A stretch of DNA of 64,000 nucleotides from Zygnema cylindricum (lineage: Eukaryota > Streptophyta > Zygnematophyceae > Zygnematales > Zygnemataceae), in assembly GCA_037447655.1 (NCBI GenBank), contig JBBHKE010001776.1, positions 1-64,000 of the forward strand, written 5' to 3'. Shown in pieces: positions 53,682 to 64,000 of this stretch. The notes beneath the pieces were generated by a model. The model ran no database searches. It saw only the letters and a program-made list of their open reading frames with translations, and was not told the DNA's origin. A program made the translations under genes and the position numbers. How positions within the stretch are numbered: the first letter of the stretch is position 1; each line of letters begins with the position of its first letter.

Positions 53682-55080
53682 GGTTATTCAATGGAAATAG
53701 CCTACCCTACTTGGAGAATTATATTGGTTCAGAATTGGTCCTACGGCATCCGTGAAAGGTGGTGAATGGAGAGGAGAAAATTCTAATGGGAAATAGTGAT
53801 GCAAGGATAGTGTGGAAGGAGAAGAACCTGATAGCTACAGCTGGGTTGATGCAATCATGCACCAGTTCCGTCCATGAGCACTTCCTTAATCACAATACGG
53901 CTCACGAGTGTTGTTCGAGAACCAAATTGAGGAGGGTACGGAAAATTAGGGGCAACATATCTTTGGTGACTTTATGGATTCAGGTTCAAGTCTAACGCGT
54001 CCATAGACGAAGCTATCAAAAGATATAACATCGTATTAAAGATTTTTTTCTATAATGGAAGAGTGATTAAGGATGAGGATAAGGTGACAGGATTACTCAA
54101 TGCCTTACTCGATAAGTTAATTCACTTTAGGGAGATTTTACTAGTGAGAAAAAAATTGTACTCATTAGTTTGCCGTGAACTACCTTAAGTCTACAAAGGG
54201 AAATAGAATCAGTAATTCAAAAGGTTCTACTAGCACAAGAACACTCAATGTAGCCTCTCCTAAAACCACGGAAGTTAATTGTTTCCGCTGTAAAGAGGAG
54301 AGGGGAGGAGGACGTCCTTGAGGTAGTGGTGGAGGTCATAAGGGTAAAGATCAAGGTGGAAGCTCTAAGTATCAACATTCTCAATCTGATCTCGGTAATA
54401 TTGCCCTTTTCTCGTGCAGCAAGCGCGCCAATTATCGGCTTCTTGGTCGGATGAAGAGAAACAATGTCATTTTTGCGGCAAGTGCGGACACATCAGCCCA
54501 CACTGTTTTGCTAAAAATGACGACGAGGTTGTCGAGGTGGTCGTAATGGTAGAAGCGGTGGGGGCCAAAAAGGTGGCCGCAGCCGTGGTGGTTGAAATGG
54601 AGGCCATGGAAATTTCATGGACTCCGACCATTATGAAGGGGACTGTGGGCACACATTTTCACTTTTGAGTCTACCTGTCTACTCACGACAACAAATCTAA
54701 AAAGGAGTGGGTGATTCACTCTGGTGTGTTACATTATGTGTGCACCGACGCCACCCTTTTGGATAATATGCGAGCGTTAACCGTTACGAAGAGGATAACT
54801 GTGGCATGCTGCCACGTTATCACCGTTCGAACAGTCGGTACTTTACGGTTGAACCTGCCTACGTGGGGATCTGACAAAACAGAGTATATAACTGAAATCC
54901 GTTTAGCGAACGCTCTAAGTTTACCGCAAATTTTGTGAACCGGTTGCAACGTATTATCACATGGCAATGGCTCCACCCAAATATTACGGAAAGATGGGGC
55001 CATGGTTGGAGAAGGCAATGTGACTGACCCCGTGCACAACAAATGTTTAAAGACAAAAGAAAATAAAGCTAGCGATTTGG
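53265..55080 (+). pseudogene. Copia-type gag and protease relic
   Basis: It continues copy B into diverged gag sequence (KNLIATAGLMQS, then ALLDKL), a perfect CCHC zinc knuckle CHFCGKCGHISPHC (about 54464-54510) and a protease start WVIHSG (about 54705), in which the catalytic Asp is replaced by His. Several stops and frame changes interrupt it. The relic then fades after about 55080. Plus orientation. Confidence 0.6.
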
Positions 55081-56158
55081 TTAAGTATGTGAAATGAATA
55101 GAAGATTTTAGATGGTGAAGGAAAGTTAGATGCAGAAGGTGAATTCGGAGAAAGAAGATTTGCAAAGAAAGTAATAATAAATAGAACATTCTGTTACTAA
55201 TTCCATTTATGGATCGTTTTTGGACGCAAAAAATAGTAGTTATGACGATTTTGGTGAAGTAAAATTGGTATATAGAGGAAGGAGTAAAGAACAAATTTTG
55301 GATTCTTTAAAGGAATTGGAAGAAAAGTCTTTCAATTTCATACATCGAGGGAGAAAAATGAAGGCTCTGATGTAAATATTTATATTTTTGTTCGTTTTGT
55401 TGTTTTTTATGTCAAACTTTATAAATACATCATTTTACAACTTTTTACTATTTTTTTCCGCACTGCAAGTAGAGTGGTTTAATGTCAAAGACAAAAGAAC
55501 AAAGAAAAAAAGGGTAATAACTATGGAAATCCAATTACGATAGTGTTTACCATTTTAGCAAATGCTTTAGCAACATGTCATATGAATGCATTTCTATGAG
55601 ATAGAGAATGAGTTGAAAATAAATAAAAAAAACAAAGTCAATGAAAAATTGACAAATAAACAAGTAAAGAAACAAAAAATTGAGAGTACGAGAGGTAACA
55701 AAAGAACCAAGGGAAACAAGTCTCAATTAAAAAAAAAAATTACGAAAACTGCTAATAAATTTATAAATACATAAAAAAACAAATTGCACAAACTATAATA
55801 CGAAAGTAAAATCCAATCTTAGCGATTTTCATCCGAGTTTGACATCTAGCGAAATCAAAAATATTTGCTAAACCGAACGTGGTACACCAAAAGGTACTTT
55901 ATTTTTTATCTCTCTTCAACAAAAAGAAAAGAAAAATTAGTCCTCTGGGAACTTGTCAAAATCTTTAGTCTGTTTATTGAGATTACTAAGAACAAATTTC
56001 TCTGTTATTGTCGCAAATTATGAAAGTATTTGAATAAAGAATAGAACAAATGATAAAATTTGTAACCTGCAAATGAACTTTTATAAATATTCCAAATACA
56101 CCATATAGTTTTTTTCTAAAAACACACTTTTGTGGCCTCCCCTCTATTTTTGATGATT
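55081..56158. other. AT-rich non-coding stretch
   Basis: Lys/Asn-rich open frames are composition effects. The last part probably contains the 3' flank of the minus-strand beta-helix gene. Confidence 0.45.
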
Positions 56159-59100
56159 TTAAACCCGCGGAGCCGTTAATAACTCATAATCGTGAAATTC
56201 CGCTGCCCTAAATTGCGCTTTAAATGTCGATTTAAACGCAAAAGATGCCAATTGTACGGCCGGTTGTGCCGTATTAAATCCCAACATTTGAGAACTCAAA
56301 GTCGATAGTCGTTGAATTCCAATACTTGATTTCGGACACGACTTGAAATTGGGAATCATGTTATAAATCGGCGATCGAAAATCGGAAACGCCGAAATCTC
56401 CGGCACTCAAGTTATCGAAACCGCTTAAATTTCCGGTGATGGGGAAACTGGTGACCGGATTCATTTGAGGGGCGAATGTGTAGTTTTGACATTGGGCATA
56501 ATATGGAGGATTCATTTTTGTTCCGTCGATAATAATGTGTTGAACACTATTTCCGGTCGGGAGTCCGCTGCAGTTTCCGGTGAACGAGGGATCGGAGCCG
56601 TTGGAATTCGGGGGATTGCATTGGTATCCATTGTAAGTCGTTTCCTCGCACAAATTGATTAAGTATGGAGCAATCTGCAACATTTAAAACCATGGGGATT
56701 AAAATTGGGATTGAAATAATTCTGTAACAAGTTAAACCATCAGGATTGAGAATTGCAATTGATAATTGTGAATGAAAATTGTGATGGAAAATTGTGATTG
56801 AAGATTGAAATAGGGAAACTTTATTGGGTATGAAGTATCAAGAGAGCATTAAGTTATACTCAGCATAATGTAATTGGTGAAATTGTCCGAATTTTAAGAA
56901 CATTTGCTATTCTTTTCGCGAATTAGCATCCTCTATTGAAAAATAGAACAAATATTAGGAATTTACCTTTTCTCCGAGCTCCTAGCAAAAATGGTATGGA
57001 TTGACAGCCGCAACAAAAAACAAATCTTTGTACACAAAATTTACGGTGAACAGTGGATTGCTGCAAAATAAGAAAGGTTTGCCCAGGACATTGAAGAATG
57101 TAGGAAAACAAAAAGTACAAAAAAAAGCAGAAAAAAAGATAATATTAAGAGTCTCACCTGATCCCATGCTGGACTGCGATAAAACCGCCTGTAAGCATTC
57201 ATCCAATAGGATCCAGGATCCCTGAGGCAATTATTGACCTCTGGGTTTTGGCAGCTTACGATTCCCACCGTATATTGAACTTTGTAATGGATGAGACTTG
57301 TTGCAACATTACTGAGAAAATTCACAATTCAAAACATAAAAAATGATCAGAGAGTGTCGATAGTGTTGATAGTGTTGGTATCTTTCGGAAACGATGACTA
57401 AAACTTCCAAAACGATGGAAACGATGGTGAATCACATTTTGTCCACAATCTAATTACAGTTAGTTAAAGAAAGCTGTCAGATTAGACAAGTTTTTTGGCC
57501 TTTTAGATGTGGTTTTAGAAATATAATAACGACGACATGAGTGTATTTCTTTTGACAGTTTATGAATGATTTTCGGAAGATATGGTGGATGACTTACTTT
57601 TTCCCGTTGTTAATTTTAATTCCGTCTTGTGTTCCTTCACAAATTCCTCCGTCCACTCTAATTCCGTTAGAAGCGTAATCGATATAAATACAGTGCCTCC
57701 CTCCTTTAACATGGTTACAGGAGAACATTTCCTGAAAAATTAAACGAACAAAGTATCGAACACTTTTGATTGTTTTAGAAACTTGAGTTTGTAATAGGCA
57801 GTGGTCACTTGCTGATTCCACAAACTAGTTATAATCACTATTTTGTACAAAAGTTTACAAATTGTAAATAAGTATATAATCGAAAAAAAAATGTATGCAA
57901 AAAATCCTTATGCGAGAAGTTGTTTTCTGTCTTCTGACCTGGATTGACCCAATGGGTATCGAAGTAAATTCCGGCTCCATCTCCCCAAAACTTCACAAAA
58001 GATTCGGTATAAATTAAATTGTTGGAAATAGTGCTTAACATACAATCCGCGACATTGTGAATATTCATTCCGCATTGAATTCCCATCATCGAAAAATTGT
58101 GAATTTCGTTGTTACGGACCGTCACACCCACCGCCATGTAATACATTATCACACCTTGAGAGTTTCCTGTACGAGAGAAAAAACTTGCGCTAACATGTTA
58201 GGAAAAAAAGGTACACCATCTCCCGAACATCGAATCAAGCAATTGGAACAATGTGATCATAGAGAACGTTTTCTAATGTGACAAGGATCCAACAAGCATT
58301 TTTTTCATTTTCCAGACACAATTTTTATGTTTGGGCCGTAAGCTCACCCGAAATGTCGGAATTGGATACTACATTATCGGATCGGACGAGATTGACTGGA
58401 TCCCCGCAATATAGAAATCGGATCACTCCCGGACAAGATACGGATCCGGGATATTTAGTTTGATTTACGACTTGTACACCGGGCGCAAATAGGGTCATGG
58501 AGTCGATATGTGTCAGTCGAGGCAGTGACATCAGTTCGACCATAAATGGATCCCTGAAAAACAAAAAAACAAAGTTCAATTAAGCCAATAGGATAAAAGT
58601 AAAGTCCTCAAGTGGGAAAAGTAAAATTAGAGTGTTCAGCGAGAAAGAAAGCGAGAGAGACAGTGGGATGAGAGGGAGAGAGAGTGAGAGAGGAAATAGA
58701 GGAGAGAGAGAAAGAAGGAAAGAGAGAGAAAACTAAAAACTATAAAATGGAACTGATTAGAAACCAAGAGGAGCAAAAGGGATGGATTTGTACCGAATTT
58801 TTTTTTTATGCTGTAAGATTTCCAAATGAAAAGAGCTGGACAGGAATTAACTCCCGCAAAATCCGGCAACCTTATGCAAGCTGTCGAGACTTCCGTCGCA
58901 GCCATTCGAATATTTATCCCAAAAACGAACACATTATTAGTGTTCCAAATCAAAACCGCAGGTTTATTATCGTCCAGATACGCGATTGTCGGATTCGATC
59001 CCGAATTTAAAGGTCGAATCGAAGTACAAGCCCATTCGGGACCACTCATATTGAGAGGATTCGTGAGTGTTACGTCTCCAGAGATGTACAAATAGACTGT

Positions 59101-59270
59101 GGTAGAAATGGGTATACTTAATCTTTTACTGAAATCGCACTCGGAGGCGACTGTGAGAAGGACAGGTGTCATTGAACAGCCTCCGGAATTTAGGGAATTG
59201 CTGCCAGGTGGCGCCATGTTACGGGGGAGACGGACCACAAGCTTCTCCTGGTTTTCCAGATGCTTCAAGT
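56159..59270 (-). CDS. Secreted-type right-handed parallel beta-helix protein (5' end not found)
   Basis: Proposed exons (minus): 59270-58871, 58553-58348, 58166-57949, 57731-57598, 57311-57158 and 56674-56159, in phase, about 540 residues, with the stop at 56159. Exon 1 as seen starts after TTTTTTGCCAG, so upstream exons exist. Repeated short strands and turns (VYLYISGDVTLTNPL, VLIWNTNNVFVFGI, GVTVRNNEIHNFSMMGI, NGIRVDGGICEGTQDGIKI) are typical of the pectate-lyase/polygalacturonase-type solenoid. GIYFDTHW and GGRHCIYIDYASNGI are conserved-looking. Many NxS/T sites and Cys in the C-terminal exon suggest passage through the secretory route. The substrate is unknown; polysaccharide binding or cleavage is a guess from the fold. 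The donors at 58871 (GTTGCC) and 57949 (GTCAAT) are weak and chosen for phase. Confidence 0.75.
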
Positions 59271-60618
59271 CTGGCAAAAAAAAAAATGAGAAAAAAAAAT
59301 TAAAAAAAAAATCACGAGTTAATTTATGATTGCGTGAGATGGGAAATTTCTCAACCTCTGGCTGCTTATGTTAACATTAATGGTGGACCTAAAAGAAAAT
59401 TAGCTATTGGAAGTGAAAGTAGGAGGATATTGAAATGGAGGGATGGAGCAGTATTCAAAAGACAAAAAATATAATAAGTGCGAAAGAAGATGTGGGTAAA
59501 GGGAGTTAAAATAACCACATGGAGTCGGAATTTTGATGTCGGCGAAAGAAAACAGCAGAAATGTCTCCCTCGATAAAAGGATAAATGCTCATACAAAAAA
59601 CAATGACAAACACTTATTCTGTTTCAGGTTTTTGTTGATAGTAAATTAATGGTATTCGGGAATTTAATTGAAAATTTAAATATAATGAGAGTCCCAGGAA
59701 GAAGGCAATCTGTAGTTCAGAAAACAGGTAAAGAAAATGTGTTACATTTTGGAGGTTGAAAGAAGAAAAAAAACAATAGACACTATATATTAGATGTTTG
59801 ACATTGAATATTAGCAATTTATTTTGGAAAATTTTGGCCAATGTGATTAGATACAATTCCTATGTATTTTCATTAATTTTGCATTTTTTGATCTGTAATA
59901 CTCAGCAAAAATCCAAAAATTATTTTAAAATTTCCAAAAGAAACTCACAAAAGGAATGGTTGCGGTACGACAAGTCAATTATCAATGTCGCCATTCAGTT
60001 TTGTCTAAATAGTTTGATCTGTATATATAAAATTAAGTGTAAAGAAAACATTAATTCAAATTAAAATATTGGTATGTAGCAAAGGTGGTAGAATTAATGG
60101 AAATGCAATAGAAAGGAGATAGAATGAGAGGATAAAAAAATGAAGAAAGATGAAATTACTTTATAAAACTTAAGGTTGTACAAGAGTGTAATAATAGGTG
60201 TGAATAGAGGGAGAGGTAAGGATTGGAGAAGGAGAAGAGTGGACAAGAGAAAAGGGCGACGTGAGAAAGAGAGAGAGAGAGAAAGAGAGAGAGGGAGAGA
60301 GAGAGTGAAGATAGAGGTAAGAGATGGAAACTGCTTTTGATGAACGCTACATTTTTTTGCTTCATTTGTAGTGACGAAGGAGAGAAACACGACAAAAATG
60401 TACGGTTATCTTTGTGAGGTCGGTTCGCCTCAAGCTTAATATACTCATAGAATGGATACTCTCCTAATATAAATAGATTCGGGCTGGTATTGTGACCTGC
60501 TCGGTACTAATTCTTTACTTGTTAATGGGAAATCACAGCATTGTGTAGCCATTCCATACTATACGGGAAAGATCAAAGATACCTTTTTCGTACGCGTATA
60601 ATATGGTATAGTACAGTA
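59271..60618. other. Upstream region of the beta-helix gene
   Basis: AT-rich, with a GA tract at about 60264-60308 that would be a CT-rich leader or intron on the minus strand. Missing 5' exons may lie here; a minus-strand frame starting at 60395 with a Leu/Ser-rich stretch could be a signal-peptide exon, but it sits in the tract and is not called. Confidence 0.35.
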
Positions 60619-61173
60619 CACCGCCGATCGTTATTAGCGTGTAAGTTTTTTTAGCGTATAAAAATAATTACCGTGGTGTACGCTATTTAAGAATTTGAAA
60701 ATTTTGGAAAAAATCATACATTCTAATTGTTTGGTTATGGTAATTTGGATCTTTGAAAAAAAAAATGTCGGTGACAAACATGCTTACACTAATATAGGTC
60801 TCCGTACAAAATCTGACAAATCGTACACAAATCGTACATTCACACGGTCGAAACGCGGCTGTCGGACGAATATGTGCGAGCGGGATTTTTTACGACCTGG
60901 TTTTTTTTCTTTTTAGAACGCACATTCTCATGCGTCCGCGGTTACTAAAACTAATTTATTGTACTTTTTAACTTAAAAAGGTACATTTATGTACGGTCTG
61001 ACACTGGCCGTACACCACTCTATTTAGGAGACAACGTACTGAAAATAACCCTAAATAGAATAAAGAAAAACGTGGACCATAATCTGCCACGTCTCAGGTA
61101 TTAAATTAGAATCAATAACGCTAATTGTTTTTTGACGCTATTTAATCCTTGACTCTAATAACGATTGGCGGTG
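60619..61173. mobile_element. Mariner-like MITE, CACCG family, copy 4
   Basis: A 555-bp element with ends CACCGCCGATCGTTATTAG and CTAATAACGATTGGCGGTG, TA on both sides (60617-60618, 61174-61175). The interior is unlike the 217-bp copies. Confidence 0.8.
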
Positions 61174-61233
61174 TAGCATATAGTGTTCCTACTTCCTAGT
61201 GACTTTCGCACGCTTGAACCATCTTGTCTTGTA

Positions 61234-61451
61234 CACCGCGAACTGCATTTGTGTCAATGTTTTTTTGCCGCTTAAAAACATATTTTCTCCGTACACGCTT
61301 GTCAGATTATGAATCTGACGGCTGCGATTGAAATCCAAGATTCTCAGCTTCCGATTGGCGGTCTAAAATTGAAAATCGGACAAGTGTGTACGGAGAAAAT
61401 ATGTTTTAAGTGGCGAAAAAATTATTAACACTAATAGCGATACACGTAGTG
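61234..61451. mobile_element. Mariner-like MITE, CACCG family, copy 5 (217-bp subfamily)
   Basis: A 218-bp element. Left TA at 61232-61233; the right end GTAGTG is followed by TT, so the right target site or terminus has mutated. Interior matches the copies at 43999 and 62116. Confidence 0.82.
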
Positions 61452-62115
61452 TTTCAAACTTTGTTACAGTGACGTCACTGCGGTGATTGTTTGACTGTTT
61501 GACCGACTACATGTAGTCTACCCACATATTGTAATGACCTTTATTTTTATTTTATTTTTGACTATTTTTGCTGGCAAATCCAGTGGTCCACTTGTCACAT
61601 GTCTTATTTATGACGTATCATGAGATCTTTTGTCACCTTATGACCTAAAAATTTGAAGATTTTGTATTTTCCGTAATAGCATATCTTGTCGATATAGATA
61701 TGTTTTTTTAGGACCTGAGGTGTAATTTGCAAGTGTCGTTATAAAACCCTAATTGACTTTTTTCCCCGACCGAATTTTTTTTGGTCCAATCAAAAACTTG
61801 CAAAACCCTAACGAGTTTTCCAGGCTGGAAAATCCGGAAATTCCAGCTCATAATCACGTGTGTATTTATGATCAGTCACGTATATATTTGTCGCCTTGCG
61901 TTTTCAGTTTTTTTGGAGGTTTCAACAGATCTTCCGCTAGTCCCTGCCTTCGTTCGGTCAAACCGTATACCTTATTTTGTCGTTTTGTGACTTTAATTTA
62001 TGACCCGAAGGGTACCCGTACGGATTCACGTCATCATTGAGAATCCTGACTGACTGGCTGACGTTATATTGTCGTCGGAACATTTTTTAGAATTGGTACG
62101 CTGTCGTATGTACTA
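61452..62115. other. Gene-free stretch
   Basis: No supported gene. AACCCTAA occurs at 61745 and 61803, and ATCACGTGTG near 61853. Confidence 0.4.
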
Positions 62116-62332
62116 CACCGTGTATCGCTATTAATGTTAATATTTTTTTCGCCACTTAAATGATCTTTTCTCCGTACACACTTGTCGGATTTTCAATTTG
62201 AGACCGCCAATGGGAAGCTGAGAATCTTGGCTTTCAATCGCAACCGTCGGATCTATGATCCAACCATCGTGTACGGAGAAAAGATGGCTGAAGTGGCAAA
62301 AAAAACATCAACACTAATAGCGATTCACGGTG
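62116..62332. mobile_element. Mariner-like MITE, CACCG family, copy 6 (217-bp subfamily)
   Basis: A 217-bp element with TA on both sides (62114-62115, 62333-62334), ends CACCGTGTATCGCTATTA and CGATTCACGGTG. It shares the GACCGCCAAT and TCGCAACCGTC central blocks with copies 3 and 5. Confidence 0.88.
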
Positions 62333-62794
62333 TAACTTTTGGGGAAAACGTATCAAGATTCGCCTTAGCTTTTCCTGTAAGATGATTTAACTTTTAGTGT
62401 CTTGACAGCGTGACACGTGGAAACATGTTCCGATTTAGATTACCCCCGCCTCCCATCCTAAGTTTAAGAATTTTCAATTAAAGTTGCAGTAGAGTAAAAC
62501 TTTATACGACATAATAGAGTTTCAGAGGGTGGAAAACATATGGTTTGTTTTTATTTAGATGGTTCAAGTAGGTCAATATTTGGCTCACCATCCGCCAAAT
62601 ATGTAAAGGAAGAACAATCTTGTGGTTATATTCAATATCTAGTAGATAACTTTGCCACCTAGCTTCAAGTTTTTGTTGTTTGCTTCTTTTTTTGTATATC
62701 AGTGGAACACATGTTGTTTGACATCCTTTGATATGCTCAAATATCATACAAAATATTCCACATATCCATGATATCCACATTCCTAAAGTGAAGG

Positions 62795-63280
62795 AAGGTT
62801 TGGCATCACCAATGTAAACAATGATACCAACAAATGCAGTGACACTAGTGAAAGCAATGATACAAATGTAAGCAATGCTATGAATGTAAGCAGGGATACC
62901 AGTAAACAATGTTGCTAGTGTAAAAAATGATGCCAATGCAAGCAATAATACAAATGTAAACCATGACACATGCATAATACCAATGTAAGAAATGATATAA
63001 AAGTAATGGTACTGGTGTCAGCAATGATATTAATTAAGCAATGATACCAGTGCAAACAATGATGTCGATGTAAGCAGCGATGGCGATGTAAGCAACGATA
63101 CCAATGTAAGCAATAACACCAATGTCAGCCTTAATATCAATGTAAGCAATGGTACCAATGTAAGAAGTGATACCTAATGTAAATAATGACATCAATGTAA
63201 ACAATGATACAATGATACCAATGTAATCAATTGTTTCAAATTACCAATATAGGCTATAATTGACGCCATCGTAAGCAATG
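62795..63280. repeat. 18-bp minisatellite, CCAATGTAAGCAATGATA type
   Basis: About 25 diverged units. The minus-strand frame 62502-62975 reads this array as hydrophobic, membrane-like sequence, which I take as an effect of the repeat. The non-repeated end of that frame (62502-62795) has no motif I know. Confidence 0.85.
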
Positions 63281-63742
63281 GTACTGATTGTTGTATACAA
63301 TTGTGGAATCCGGCGACGCGCGATCAGGCCCTTAACATGAACCGACAGATTTGGGTAGGGTTCTTTGTTGTTGTTGCTGTTTCAGTCTAGGTCTAGTTGT
63401 CACATTTTTGTACGGCTGTTTCGCTTTCGGTTCAGTAATTTAGTATTTTTTTAAAGATTTGACAGCGCGCGTTTGCACGTTCTGTGTACAAGTAGGCAGT
63501 GTAGAATTTGGGAAAGGGTACGTTCCCATGTGTTAAAGTAAAGGTATTTTTTTGTCTATATCCTGCAAAACAGAGCATGCAAGAGAAAATCGTATGTCCG
63601 TACATAATAAATGCGAAAACCATAGTACAATTTGCGTCATTTTGAAACTTAAATGTATTATGGCTTGTTGTTTTGCTCTTTTCGACCCACTGCGCCGTCA
63701 TTACCGCTCGTACGAACTATAACTGATTCTATAATTTAATTA
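63281..63742. other. Gene-free stretch
   Basis: No supported feature. Confidence 0.4.
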
Positions 63743-64000
63743 GGGAATTGATCATGGCAGGGACTATTTTGGTTGCGCACAGTCACTTACGTCACTTTGT
63801 CAAAGATTGTAGATTTTAAGTACACATTGGTACAATAAAAGTACCGTTGAGTTCAAGTCTGACGTTCAATTAGTTGAACAACTTTGTCTTTCAAGATATT
63901 ATTACAACCGGTTAAAATTTTGCCGAGCTTGCAAACGTCGACCGTCATGATAAAAGTAGCATTTCACACGACCGGCCAAGGTTTACGGTAACATAACAGC
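63743..64000. mobile_element. Second copy of the hAT-like foldback element, cut by the window end
   Basis: It starts GGGAATTGATCATGGCAG and follows the left arm of the 3314-4269 element for 258 bp, about 85-90% alike by eye. The 8-mer before it, TTTAATTA (63735-63742), would be its target duplication; the right end is outside the window. Confidence 0.82.

Overview
This window is nuclear DNA from a eukaryote, most likely a streptophyte (a charophyte-type green alga, or less likely a bryophyte). Genes carry short exons with GT-AG introns. The best gene encodes a plant-like STRAP WD40 protein. Its first intron holds TTTAGGG-type telomere-like repeats, and the window is dense in Ty1/copia, LINE, pogo, Crypton-like and MITE sequence. 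Species cannot be fixed from the sequence alone. One 10-N assembly gap lies at 29139-29148.

Layout. 1-6.8 kb: AT-rich DNA with a mariner-like MITE, nested foldback elements (one with a perfect 8-bp target duplication) and a 313-bp tandem repeat. 6.9-8.2 kb (minus): decayed C-terminal part of a Crypton/Ndc10-like protein with a GCR1_C-like domain. 8.5-14.9 kb: a full-length copia element (coding on minus) with LTRs, a 5-bp target duplication, one nonsense codon and one frameshift. 15-16.9 kb: a 28-bp minisatellite, a kilobase-long pyrimidine tract and a 21-bp coding-like repeat. 17.1-18.5 kb (plus): decayed tyrosine-recombinase half of a Crypton/Ndc10-like element. 19-22 kb: unrecognised ORF remnants and a hAT-like MITE. 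22.8-25.4 kb (plus): a three-exon gene for a small secreted protein I do not recognise. 25.5-34.2 kb: purine/pyrimidine tracts, a MITE and a candidate first exon of a plastid-targeted protein. 34.2-39.5 kb (plus): the STRAP gene, seven exons, all junctions in phase. 39.7-41.6 kb: LINE reverse-transcriptase relic. 42.5-43.2 kb (minus): candidate CxxC protein. 44-55 kb: copia LTR and gag fragments, a hAT-like MITE with target duplication, a 0.78-kb segment present twice, a broken pogo-like transposase and an array of hairpin repeats. 56.2-59.3 kb (minus): a multi-exon gene for a parallel beta-helix protein. 60-64 kb: three more mariner-like MITEs, an 18-bp minisatellite and a second copy of the 3.3-kb foldback element running off the end.

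The cellular genes (STRAP, secreted protein, beta-helix protein, two candidates) share no evident pathway. The rest records mobile elements inserting next to or into each other. The most unusual item is the pair of Crypton/Ndc10-like fragments: one keeps recognisable tyrosine-recombinase motifs (GK/TN region, HxxR, the Tyr in an YLTSIP-like motif) and the other the C-terminal GCR1_C-like DNA-binding region.
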